Below, piece by piece: positions 17,440-25,814 of a stretch of 64,000 nt of DNA (positions are counted from its first letter, which is position 1; every line of letters starts with the position of its first letter). Source of the stretch: Lachnospiraceae bacterium NE2001 (GTDB lineage Bacteria > Bacillota > Clostridia > Lachnospirales > Lachnospiraceae); NCBI GenBank assembly GCA_900110635.1, contig FOEK01000009.1, positions 1 to 64,000 of the forward strand, written 5' to 3'. Made by a program: the position numbers and the translations under genes. The notes under the pieces are model-generated. The model searched no databases. It was not told where the DNA came from and was given only the letters and a program-made list of their open reading frames with translations.

Positions 17440-20019
17440 ATGAGAAAGTTTGAGGTAAATGGTATGAGTTGCGCCGCTTGTCAGGCGCGTGTGGAGAAGG
17501 CTGTGTCGGGCGTCAAGGGTGTGGATTCTTGTGCTGTCAGCCTTCTTACTAATTCGATGGGCGTGGAAGGCTCTGCCAGTGATGATGATATAATAAAAGC
17601 AGTGGAAGCGGCTGGGTATGGCGCCTCGGTTATGGAAAGGGCTCTGGAGGATAAAGAGTCTCCCAAACTTGTGAGACGTCTTGTCAGCTCTATCGGCATC
17701 TTACTTCTTTTGATGTATCTATCCATGGGACATATGATGCTGGGATGGCCTGTCCCATCTGGTTTACATAATCATGTAACTCTGGCTATAGTTGAGATGA
17801 TTCTTGCCATAGCTGTAATGGTTATAAATAATAAGTTTTTTGTAAGTGGCTTCAGGTCACTATTTCATCTTGCTCCAAATATGGACACCCTCGTAGCCCT
17901 CGGCAGTACGGCTTCATTTGGCTATAGTCTTGTGGAGCTTTTTATTATGATTAGGGCTTCATCCAGAGGTGACTCTGATACGGTTATGAGCTATGCAATG
18001 AATCTGTATTTTGAGTCTGCCGCTATGATACCAACACTTATAACTATTGGAAAACTTCTTGAGGCAAAGGCTAAGGGAAGAACCACAAACGCTCTTAAGA
18101 GTCTTCTTGCTCTGTCACCTAAGGAAGCCCGGGTATTACGGGATGGACAGGAAATCAACGTTCCGGTTGAGGATGTAAAGGTTGGTGATATTTATATCCT
18201 GAAAGCTGGCGATGCTGTTCCTGTTGATGGAGTAGTGCTGGAAGGCACTTCGGCTATTGACGAGTCTGCACTTACAGGAGAGAGTATTCCTGTTGATAAA
18301 CAGCAGGGAGATAAAGTTTCTGCTGGCACGATCAATACAAATGGTTTCTTAAAATGTACCGCCACCAGAGTGGGGGAGGATACAACCCTGTCACAGATAA
18401 TTCAGATGGTTGGTGACGCGGCAGCAACAAAGGCTCCACTTGCCCGTATTGCTGATAAAGTGTCGGCTATATTTGTTCCAACTGTAATGGGTCTTGCACT
18501 ACTTACATTTATAGTATGGGTTATTATAGGACAGACACCAGGTTTTGCCATAGCCAGAGCAATATCCGTGCTTGTTATCAGCTGTCCTTGTGCTTTGGGA
18601 CTAGCAACCCCTGTTGCTATAATGGTTGGAAATGGAGTCGGAGCAAAGAATGGTATATTATACAAAACTGCAGAAGCTCTGGAAGGTGCAGGACGTGTTA
18701 ATGCTGTGATTCTAGATAAGACAGGAACTATTACAAAGGGCGAACCTGGAGTTACTGATGTTATTCCAGCTGATGGAGTTAGTAGCGAAGAACTACTAAC
18801 TATTGCTTATAGTCTGGAAAAAATGTCAGAGCATCCGCTGGCCAGAGCTGTTGTTGATTATGTTAGTGATATTTCAACTATTGAACTGACAAACTTTGAA
18901 ACAATGGCTGGGGCTGGTATAAAGGCTGTCGTAAGCACTTCTTTTTCTGGTGATGGCTGGAACGTTGAAGAAGGAAAGCTGTTAGAAGGTGGAAGCCTAA
19001 AATATATGAAGGACAGACTTCATAACTCTGATACCATTGACACAGCCAATAAGCTATCTTTAGATGGAAAGACTCCGCTTCTTTTTATGGAAGGAGAACG
19101 TTTTCTTGGTATTATAGCTGTGGCAGATCAGGTGAAAGAGGATAGTGCTGAGGCGATAAATGAGCTGAAGCAGATGGGTATCTATACAGTTATGTTAACT
19201 GGAGATAATGAGGTAACAGCAAATGCTATTGCTAAAAAAGTCTTTGTTGATAAGGTGATTGCAGGGGTTATGCCTAGTCAGAAGGAACAGGTGGTTGCTT
19301 CTTTACAGAAAATTATGTCAACTAATTTGAAAGCGGATTCCTCCGGTGCTTTAAAGTCAGATCCGAAATCATACAGGGTTGCCATGGTTGGTGATGGAAT
19401 AAATGATGCAGTTGCACTTACCAGGGCAGATACAGGCTTTGCTATAGGAGCAGGAACTGACGTTGCTGTTGAAGCAGCTGATGTGGTGCTTATGAAGAAC
19501 AGCATTAAAGATGCTGCGGCTGCCATAAGGCTCAGCAGGAAAACCATCACAAACATACACCAGAATCTGTTTTGGGCATTTTTCTATAATGCTCTTTGTA
19601 TACCGCTTGCTATGGGGGTATATGGTATAGCTATGAAACCAATGTATGGCGCAGCAGCTATGGCTTGCTCAAGTGTATTTGTCTGTCTAAATGCACTTCG
19701 ACTAAATCTTGTAAGGCTTTATGATTCAAGTAAAGATAAGCCTCTCAAGAAGAATAATTATCAAATAGATAAATGTCAAATAATAGATAAAAATGAAGGA
19801 GATAATGAGATGAAGAAGACTATTAAAATCGAAGGAATGATGTGTCCACATTGTGAGGCTACTGTAAAGAAGGCGCTTGAAGCACTTGATGGTGTAACCA
19901 GTGCCGAGGCCAGCCACGAAAAGGGAATCGCTGAGGTGGTTCTCGAGAAGGAGGTGTCAGATGACATTTTAACAAAGGCTGTTACAGATAAGGATTATAC
20001 AGTTGTTGGTATTGAATAG
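17440..20019 (+). CDS. copA: Cu(+)-exporting P1B-type ATPase with C-terminal CopZ-like domain
   Basis: About 859 residues from ATG 17440 (MRKFEVNGMSCAAC, the usual family N-terminus); an in-frame ATG at 17428 is possible, and neither has a strong ribosome site. In order: N-terminal HMA domain with GMSCAAC, eight membrane helices, actuator TGES loop, CPC metal site in SCPCALGLATP, phosphorylation motif DKTGTITKG, SEHPLA and the hinge GDGINDAVAL. After the last helix a ~25-residue Lys/Asn/Asp linker leads to a second HMA domain with GMMCPHC. That terminal domain is unusual, since N-terminal HMA domains are the rule. It also has its own ribosome site and ATG (separate entry). It exports cytosolic copper across the membrane. 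Confidence 0.95.
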   Translation: MRKFEVNGMSCAACQARVEKAVSGVKGVDSCAVSLLTNSMGVEGSASDDDIIKAVEAAGYGASVMERALEDKESPKLVRRLVSSIGILLLLMYLSMGHMMLGWPVPSGLHNHVTLAIVEMILAIAVMVINNKFFVSGFRSLFHLAPNMDTLVALGSTASFGYSLVELFIMIRASSRGDSDTVMSYAMNLYFESAAMIPTLITIGKLLEAKAKGRTTNALKSLLALSPKEARVLRDGQEINVPVEDVKVGDIYILKAGDAVPVDGVVLEGTSAIDESALTGESIPVDKQQGDKVSAGTINTNGFLKCTATRVGEDTTLSQIIQMVGDAAATKAPLARIADKVSAIFVPTVMGLALLTFIVWVIIGQTPGFAIARAISVLVISCPCALGLATPVAIMVGNGVGAKNGILYKTAEALEGAGRVNAVILDKTGTITKGEPGVTDVIPADGVSSEELLTIAYSLEKMSEHPLARAVVDYVSDISTIELTNFETMAGAGIKAVVSTSFSGDGWNVEEGKLLEGGSLKYMKDRLHNSDTIDTANKLSLDGKTPLLFMEGERFLGIIAVADQVKEDSAEAINELKQMGIYTVMLTGDNEVTANAIAKKVFVDKVIAGVMPSQKEQVVASLQKIMSTNLKADSSGALKSDPKSYRVAMVGDGINDAVALTRADTGFAIGAGTDVAVEAADVVLMKNSIKDAAAAIRLSRKTITNIHQNLFWAFFYNALCIPLAMGVYGIAMKPMYGAAAMACSSVFVCLNALRLNLVRLYDSSKDKPLKKNNYQIDKCQIIDKNEGDNEMKKTIKIEGMMCPHCEATVKKALEALDGVTSAEASHEKGIAEVVLEKEVSDDILTKAVTDKDYTVVGIE
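19810..20019 (+). CDS. Internal CopZ-like copper chaperone start within copA
   Basis: In frame with copA, an ATG at 19810 begins a 69-residue heavy-metal-associated domain (MKKTIKIEGMMCPHCEAT), exactly the length and N-terminus of a free CopZ/CopP chaperone. AAGGAG at 19796-19801 is 8 bases upstream, a better ribosome site than that of copA itself. So the region probably gives both a fused domain and a free chaperone. The simple origin is loss of the copA stop codon before a downstream copZ. Confidence 0.7.
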   Translation: MKKTIKIEGMMCPHCEATVKKALEALDGVTSAEASHEKGIAEVVLEKEVSDDILTKAVTDKDYTVVGIE

Positions 20020-20163
20020 AGCGGTTTACATAAATGAAATCAAATACAAATAAAAGAAATTAAGGCATATAATTTCGTTAAAAATGACGGAAATTTTAAG
20101 TTGCACCAAACGCTACTTTTATAGTATCGTTATGGGGTACAAAAGCTTGGGGAGGACAGCAAT

Positions 20164-21348
20164 ATGGTTACTAATATTTCAGATTCAATTAAGTATGTAG
20201 GGGTTGATGATCACGAGCTTGATCTGTTTGAGGGACAGTACATTGTTCCTGACGGAATGGCATATAATTCATACGTTATCGTAGATGAGAAGACAGCTGT
20301 TATGGACACTGTTGATGGAAACTTCACTGATGAGTGGATTGCAAATGTTAAAGAAGCTCTTGGTGACAGAGGCCTGGATTACATTGTCGTACAGCATATG
20401 GAGCCTGATCATTCAGGAAGCTTTGGAAAGGCTATAGAGGTCTTCCCAAATGCAAAGATCGTTGGTAATGCTAAGACATTTGTCTTTATTGGTCAGTTCT
20501 TTGATGGACTGGATATAGAGGATAGAAAAGTAGTTGTAACTGAGGGCGATACGCTGTCTCTTGGTTCACATACTTTGAAGTTTATCCTTGCGCCAATGAT
20601 CCATTGGCCAGAGGTTATGATGACCTATGAAGAGAGCGAGAAGGTGTTCTTCTCAGCAGACGCATTTGGCAAGTTTGGTGCACTGGACTATGATGATCCA
20701 GAGGGCTGGGCTTGTGAAGCTAGACGTTACTATTTTGGAATTGTTGGAAAGTACGGAGTTCCTGTTCAGGGGCTTCTTAAGAAGGCAGCTAGCCTGGAGA
20801 TAGAGAAGATCCTGCCTCTTCACGGACCAGTTCTTCCAATGCCTGGTGACGAGCTTAGCTACTATATAGATACCTATAATACCTGGAGCAGCTATGAGCC
20901 AGAGACTCACGGAGTATTCGTGGCTTATGCTTCGATTCACGGAAATACAGCAAAGGCAGCGAACAAGCTGGCAGAGATGCTGGAAGCACGCGGCGAGAAG
21001 GTCGCTATCTCTGATATTTGCAGAGAGGATATGGCAGAGTGTGTAGAGGATGCATTTAGATATGACCGTATGGTTATCTGCTCCTCCAGCTACGATGGTG
21101 GCATCTTCCTTCCAATGTTTGATTTCCTGAATCATTTAACAGTTAAGACATATCAGAACCGCAAAGTATTCATTATGGAAAATGGATCCTGGGCTCCAAG
21201 TGCAGCTAGAACTGCAAAGGGTATCATCGAGGGATGGAAGAACGTAACACTTCTTGACCCGGTTGTGACAATAAAGAGCACTATGAAGGATAGCGATATC
21301 CCTAATATAGAAGCACTGGCTGACGCTATTGTTGAGGCTGGTAAATAA
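20164..21348 (+). CDS. FprA-family A-type flavoprotein (flavodiiron O2/NO reductase)
   Basis: 394 residues, the standard two-domain length. The N-terminal metallo-beta-lactamase-like diiron domain has HMEPDHSGS (the H-x-E-x-D-H ligands), then a His in MIHWPEVM, Asp in SADAFGKFG and His in LPLHGPV. The C-terminal flavodoxin domain begins near VFVAYASIHGNTAKAA, the FMN phosphate loop, with the SSSYDGG loop further on. It reduces O2 to water or NO to N2O in the cytosol of strict anaerobes, fed by rubredoxin or a similar donor that is not encoded nearby. GGGGAGGA lies before the ATG. Confidence 0.95.
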   Translation: MVTNISDSIKYVGVDDHELDLFEGQYIVPDGMAYNSYVIVDEKTAVMDTVDGNFTDEWIANVKEALGDRGLDYIVVQHMEPDHSGSFGKAIEVFPNAKIVGNAKTFVFIGQFFDGLDIEDRKVVVTEGDTLSLGSHTLKFILAPMIHWPEVMMTYEESEKVFFSADAFGKFGALDYDDPEGWACEARRYYFGIVGKYGVPVQGLLKKAASLEIEKILPLHGPVLPMPGDELSYYIDTYNTWSSYEPETHGVFVAYASIHGNTAKAANKLAEMLEARGEKVAISDICREDMAECVEDAFRYDRMVICSSSYDGGIFLPMFDFLNHLTVKTYQNRKVFIMENGSWAPSAARTAKGIIEGWKNVTLLDPVVTIKSTMKDSDIPNIEALADAIVEAGK

Positions 21349-21387
21349 TTATATTGCATTTTACCTGCAATAAAAAAGGAGTTAACA

Positions 21388-22806
21388 ATGGGTGGATTTT
21401 TTGCAACAGCATTAAAGAGTGATTCTGTTTTTGATCTTTTTTATGGAACAGATTATCATTCACATCTTGGAACAAGACGTGCAGGACTTGTAGTTCATGG
21501 CAGAAATGGATTCAACAGGGCTATTCACAATATCGAGAATGCACCATTTAGAAGTAAGTTCGGTAAGGACGTGCACGAGATGGAGGGAAATCTTGGTATC
21601 GGATGTATCTCAGATTATGATCCTCAGCCGCTGCTTGTTCGTTCACATCACGGAACCTACGCTATAGCTTGTGTAGGTAAGATAAATAACTCAGATGAGC
21701 TTCTTGCTGATGTATTTAGGAACGGCGGATCACATTTCCAGATGATGAGTACTGGCGAGGTTAATAAGACTGAGCTTACAGCTGCACTTATTAATCAGAA
21801 GGATAATATCATCGAGGGTATCAAGTTTGCACAGGAATCAATTGATGGTTCTATGACTATACTTCTGCTGACTCAGGATGCTGTATATCTTGCGCGCGAC
21901 AAGTTTGGTCGTACTCCACTTGTTATTGGTTATAAAGAAGGAGAGGGCTTCTGCGCTGCATTTGAATCCTTCTCATATTTGAATCTCGGTTATAAGGATT
22001 TTAAGGAAATGGGTCCTGGCGAGATTGATGTTATGACTCCAGAGGCTGTTACTGTTATGGAGAAGCCGGGAGAGAAGCTTAGAATATGTACATTCCTTTG
22101 GGTTTATTACGGATATCCTTCATCAAGATATGAGGGTGTCTCAGTTGAGGAAATGAGATATAAGTGTGGTGAGGCACTTGCTAAGAGAGATGGTTACACC
22201 AAGGCTGAGATCGACTCAGTTGCTGGAGTACCTGATTCTGGAACAGCACATGCTATGGGATATGCAAATGAATCTGGCGTACCATTTTCCCGACCTTTTG
22301 TAAAGTACACACCAACCTGGCCACGTTCATTTATGCCAACACATCAGAACAAGCGTAATCTGATCGCTAAAATGAAACTTATTCCAGTACATGAGCTGAT
22401 TGATGGCAAGAAGCTTCTTCTTATCGACGATTCAATCGTTAGAGGAACACAGCTTCGCGAGACCACAGAATTCCTGTACGAGAGTGGAGCATCAGAGGTT
22501 CATATCAGACCTGCTTGTCCACCACTTCTCTTTGGATGTAAATATATCAACTTCTCCAGATCCAACTCAGAGATGGAGCTTATCGCAAGACGTGTGATCG
22601 CTGAGGAAGAGGGAGAAGAAGTAGAACGTACAATCCTGGATGATTATGCAAATCCAGATTCAGACAGATATCACCTGATGCTGGAGAAGATCAGACAGAA
22701 GCTGAACTTCACATCACTTAAGTTCAATCGTCTGGACGATATGATCGCTGCAACCGGAATGGATAAAGACCAGCTTTGCACATACTGCTGGGACGGCCGC
22801 GAATAA
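21388..22806 (+). CDS. PurF-like amidophosphoribosyltransferase lacking the N-terminal catalytic Cys
   Basis: 472 residues with the PurF domain order: N-terminal glutamine amidotransferase fold (MGGFFATALK..., then LGTRRAGLVV, GNLGIGCISD), and a C-terminal phosphoribosyltransferase domain with the PRPP loop LLIDDSIVRGTQLRET and the family-type end CTYCWDGRE. The usual second residue Cys (MCG...) is Gly here, so glutamine hydrolysis by the Ntn nucleophile should not work. It could use free ammonia, serve as a regulatory paralogue, or act on another substrate. AAGGAG precedes the ATG, and no other start would restore a Cys. It is not in a purine operon here. Confidence 0.85.
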   Translation: MGGFFATALKSDSVFDLFYGTDYHSHLGTRRAGLVVHGRNGFNRAIHNIENAPFRSKFGKDVHEMEGNLGIGCISDYDPQPLLVRSHHGTYAIACVGKINNSDELLADVFRNGGSHFQMMSTGEVNKTELTAALINQKDNIIEGIKFAQESIDGSMTILLLTQDAVYLARDKFGRTPLVIGYKEGEGFCAAFESFSYLNLGYKDFKEMGPGEIDVMTPEAVTVMEKPGEKLRICTFLWVYYGYPSSRYEGVSVEEMRYKCGEALAKRDGYTKAEIDSVAGVPDSGTAHAMGYANESGVPFSRPFVKYTPTWPRSFMPTHQNKRNLIAKMKLIPVHELIDGKKLLLIDDSIVRGTQLRETTEFLYESGASEVHIRPACPPLLFGCKYINFSRSNSEMELIARRVIAEEEGEEVERTILDDYANPDSDRYHLMLEKIRQKLNFTSLKFNRLDDMIAATGMDKDQLCTYCWDGRE

Positions 22807-22813
22807 AAGAACA

Positions 22814-22851
22814 AAAGCCGATTCTCTATTTTGAGAATCGGCTTTATTTTT
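22814..22851. terminator. Bidirectional terminator
   Basis: A perfect 13-base-pair stem (AAAGCCGATTCTC with GAGAATCGGCTTT), loop TATTTT, tail ATTTTTA on the plus strand and a T-rich tail on the minus strand. It separates the convergent PurF-like and rlmH genes. The half-motif CCGATTCTC recurs at both ends of the repeat-bracketed ABC gene (39263 and 41835). Confidence 0.9.
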
Positions 22852-23347
22852 ACTTGTGGTAGGGTTCATGGTTGATGATGCGGTAGCTGCGGTAGATTTG
22901 TTCCAGCAGGATAACTCGCATTAATTGGTGGGGAAATGTCATAGGCGAAAAACTCAGGTGGTAGTTTGAACGGGATATAACAGAATTATGTAAACCAAGG
23001 GAACCGCCAATTATAAAGATTAAATGACTCACTCCATTTATTCCGAGGCTTTCGATCTGTTTGGCCAGCTGTTCACTGGTTAGCTGTTTACCTTTTATTT
23101 CCAGAGTTATGACATAGGTGTCTGTTCCTTCACCGGTTGCATCAGGGATGTATTTTAATAGTCGTTCAGCTTCTTTGGAGAGTATTCCGTCGATTACGTT
23201 TTCGCTAGCATTGTCAGGTGTTTTTTCATCGGCTACCTCAATGATGTTTAATGTGGCGTAACGGCTGAGCCTTTTTTTATACTCATCCAGCGCATCCCTA
23301 TAAAACTTTTCTTTTATTTTTCCAACACATAGTATATCAATCTTCAT
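22850..23347 (-). CDS. rlmH: 23S rRNA (pseudouridine1915-N3)-methyltransferase
   Basis: 165 residues, near the usual 155-160, starting MKIDILCVGKIKEKFY. It is a SPOUT methyltransferase with the SAM-knot segment FIIGGSLGLHNSV and the invariant C-terminus RVILLEQIYRSYRIINHEPYHK-like. It uses SAM to methylate pseudouridine 1915 in helix 69 of 23S rRNA. It is a single gene convergent with the PurF-like gene. Confidence 0.96.
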   Translation of the reverse strand: MKIDILCVGKIKEKFYRDALDEYKKRLSRYATLNIIEVADEKTPDNASENVIDGILSKEAERLLKYIPDATGEGTDTYVITLEIKGKQLTSEQLAKQIESLGINGVSHLIFIIGGSLGLHNSVISRSNYHLSFSPMTFPHQLMRVILLEQIYRSYRIINHEPYHK

Positions 23348-23360
23348 ATTTTCACCATTT

Positions 23361-23420
23361 ACAAGACAGGGGACGGTTCTCTGTCCGATTTTTAAGACAG
23401 AGAACCGTCCCCTGTCTTGT
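23361..23420. repeat. 60-base palindrome of the GACAGGGGACGG type
   Basis: Perfect 25-base arms (23361-23385 and 23396-23420, beginning ACAAGACAGGGGACGG) around a 10-base loop, between the divergent rlmH and vanZ-like genes. A partial copy lies at 37219-37271. There is no T tract, so it is not a plain terminator. The form fits a REP element. Confidence 0.85.
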
Positions 23421-23503
23421 TGTCTTGTTTGTAATTATATTCCAGATGTATTATAATCGATATTTGTATTTGTTTAAAGATTATATAAAGGAAAAAATAC
23501 TGT

Positions 23504-24058
23504 ATGGAGATGATTAATAGATTACATTTGAATAAGCGGAAGAAGGTTTTCTGGATTCTGTCGTTTATAATGATGATTACAATATTCGTATTCTCGGCGA
23601 GAGATGCTGAGGATTCGACTAGGGATAGTCATAAGGTTGGTAAGACCATCGGCTATATCAGAGAGTACGATTTTGAAAACTGGACAGCCGATGCACAGGA
23701 AAGGTATGCATCAAGGCTTGATCATCCAATACGAAAGACAGCGCATTTTCTTGAGTATATGACTTTGGGAATCCTTTTGTTTGGAGCTATATATGATTCA
23801 CCTTATGATCATGTCGATGAGAAAAAGAATGATCAAGATGCAGAAAATAAAGGATTAATGAAGTTAAATGTTAAAAATGCACTTATTCCCTGGTGCATTA
23901 CCACTTTATATGCCGCTACAGATGAATTTCACCAGCTTTTTGTATCAGGACGTTCTGGCGGCCCCATAGATATCATCATAGACGGTACAGGGGCGCTTGT
24001 GGGAGTAGGACTGGCATTCCTGGCTACAAAGCTATTCTCTCGTTACCTTAATTCCTAA
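23504..24058 (+). CDS. VanZ-like family membrane protein
   Basis: 184 residues with four hydrophobic segments. Family marks are FSARDAEDST after the first helix, HPIRKTAHFLEYMTLG, and DEFHQLFVSGRSGGPIDIIID near the third and fourth helices. The molecular role is unsettled; the founding member gives low-level teicoplanin resistance. The ATG follows AAAGGAAAA. The 3' end overlaps the convergent SulP gene by 27 bases. Confidence 0.88.
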   Translation: MEMINRLHLNKRKKVFWILSFIMMITIFVFSARDAEDSTRDSHKVGKTIGYIREYDFENWTADAQERYASRLDHPIRKTAHFLEYMTLGILLFGAIYDSPYDHVDEKKNDQDAENKGLMKLNVKNALIPWCITTLYAATDEFHQLFVSGRSGGPIDIIIDGTGALVGVGLAFLATKLFSRYLNS

Positions 24059-25720
24059 GGTAGTCATATTTACAACCTTGAGGCAGGTTTCGATGTCTTT
24101 TTGAACGGTGCCGTTCTCTAAAAGCTCGCCTGCTCCGTATCGTTTAAGTTCACCGTTGACTACTCCGTCATTTTCTGCGAAGAAGAATCGGATGCCACGT
24201 TTGGTGAGACTCTTTGTCAGTGCCATTAGTCTGTCGGTGGCAGTTATATCTACGTTGTTTATACCGCTGGCGTTTATTATGACAACGTGGGTCTCTTCGT
24301 TGATCGCAGCTTCGATATCATTTACAAATGTATCTATATTTGCAAAGAACAGATTGCCGCCAAATCGGTATATAACTACTCCAGGTATTGGTTCAGCATC
24401 CTCGTGTGCTTTAAGAGAGTAGAAGCCCTCGTGTCCTGGGCGGATACCGACAAGAGTACGTGGTGGTGATACAGCTTCTCTTATTACAGCAAAGAAAGAT
24501 AGGATTACACCGATTACCACTCCATAAACTGTTCCAAAGAAAAGAACTCCTACTGAGGCAGAAATAAATATCCAGAAATCACGCTTGCTGGTCTTTCTTA
24601 GTCTGGCTGCCAGATGGAACTCGCAGGCGGATAGAAGTGCAGCGATGATAATTCCAGTCAGTATAGGAACAGGCATAAGAGGAATAAATCTTGTGCAGAA
24701 TATAAGAATGACTGCCATGGAAATAGAAGCAGAGATGCTCATTATCTGAGAGCGTCCGCCAAACTGTCGCACTATGCTGGTTCTCGATACGCTGGCATTT
24801 ACTGGACAGCAGCCGAAGACGGCAGAGACTATATTCGCCATAGAATAGCTGAGAACCTCACGGGAGGTATCAAGATCGTAGCCGTCCTCTATAGCATTTG
24901 ATCGGGATGCCAGCATGGTTTCTGACATAATAACCAGTGCTATGGTCAGTGCTGAGAATCCCAGGTCAGGCAGTATATTAAAATCTATATGTAGAAGTTT
25001 TGGAACTGGAAGTCCGGTTGAGGTTTCTGGCAGTATCATTATTCCATAGTTCTCAAGCCTGAAGAAAACATTTAACAGTATTCCTATAACAAGCATTACA
25101 ACAGACATTGGGAGTTTTGGCAGGAGTTTCTTAAACACCAGGATAATAACCACTGTCATTATTCCTAAGCAAAATGATAGCGGATTAAAGACCTTCAGCT
25201 CCGTTACCCAGTGCAGGATCAGTTCTGGCAGTTCGCCAGTTCCAGGGCCGCCGCCCCAGAGTTTTGGAAGCTGCATTGATATGATCTCGAGGCATATACC
25301 TGTGATGAAACCGCCCATAACAGGAACTGAAATGTATTTTACAGCGCGTCCTGCCTTAAGAAAGAAGAACAGGAGAAGCCATAGCCCTACAAGAAAAGTA
25401 AGAACTGGAACAGCATTTATTGCTTCTTCACTGCCACTGGCTATATGAAGAGCGGCAATGGTGCCGCCTGTCAGAGCAGCTGGAGCAGCATTTACACCGA
25501 ATACAAAATCGTATGACGATGTGATGATTCCGAAAACTAAAATGGGGAGAAAAGAACCGTATAGGCCGTAAATCATAGGAAGCCCTGCAATCTGTGCGTA
25601 TCCCATGGATATAGGGATTGAGACCAGGGCAACAATGATGCCGGAGAGTATGTCCTTTATAATGTATGAGGACTTGTAGTTCTCGGGAAATTTAGTTTTT
25701 AGATATGCATTTTGATCCAT
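24032..25720 (-). CDS. SulP-family anion transporter with STAS domain
   Basis: 562 residues, the usual SulP length: an N-terminal block of 10-14 helices (IAGLPMIYGLYGSFLPI is the typical first-pair motif) and a C-terminal STAS domain (~435-550) with IINASGINNVDITATDRL. It carries sulfate, bicarbonate or another inorganic or dicarboxylate anion. I see no ribosome site before the ATG. The candidate -10 ends 6 bases upstream of it, so the message may be leaderless. It is divergent from the carboxypeptidase gene, with a shared -35 element. Confidence 0.92.
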   Translation of the reverse strand: MDQNAYLKTKFPENYKSSYIIKDILSGIIVALVSIPISMGYAQIAGLPMIYGLYGSFLPILVFGIITSSYDFVFGVNAAPAALTGGTIAALHIASGSEEAINAVPVLTFLVGLWLLLFFFLKAGRAVKYISVPVMGGFITGICLEIISMQLPKLWGGGPGTGELPELILHWVTELKVFNPLSFCLGIMTVVIILVFKKLLPKLPMSVVMLVIGILLNVFFRLENYGIMILPETSTGLPVPKLLHIDFNILPDLGFSALTIALVIMSETMLASRSNAIEDGYDLDTSREVLSYSMANIVSAVFGCCPVNASVSRTSIVRQFGGRSQIMSISASISMAVILIFCTRFIPLMPVPILTGIIIAALLSACEFHLAARLRKTSKRDFWIFISASVGVLFFGTVYGVVIGVILSFFAVIREAVSPPRTLVGIRPGHEGFYSLKAHEDAEPIPGVVIYRFGGNLFFANIDTFVNDIEAAINEETHVVIINASGINNVDITATDRLMALTKSLTKRGIRFFFAENDGVVNGELKRYGAGELLENGTVQKDIETCLKVVNMTTLGIKVTRE

Positions 25721-25726
25721 AAATCA

Positions 25727-25756
25727 AATATACACTATGGCTCCTTGTGCTTGCAA
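25727..25756 (-). promoter_or_regulatory. Minus-strand promoter of the SulP gene
   Basis: On the minus strand: TTGCAA (25751-25756), an 18-base spacer and TATATT (25727-25732), with the ATG only 6 bases after the -10. The only AAGGAG nearby lies inside the spacer and so would not be transcribed from this promoter. Confidence 0.5.
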
Positions 25757-25779
25757 GTTTTAGTGTGATTTGTTAAAAT
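25751..25779 (+). promoter_or_regulatory. Plus-strand promoter of the carboxypeptidase gene
   Basis: TTGCAA (25751-25756), a 17-base spacer and TAAAAT (25774-25779), 35 bases before the ATG. TTGCAA is its own reverse complement and also serves the opposite promoter. Confidence 0.6.
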
Positions 25780-25814
25780 CAATGCTGGTTTTGTGAAGGT
25801 GATTGGAGAGTAAA

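Noticed and set aside
23361-23420. Palindrome as a simple terminator for rlmH or vanZ
   Set aside because: It lies between divergent genes, upstream of both, and lacks a T tract.
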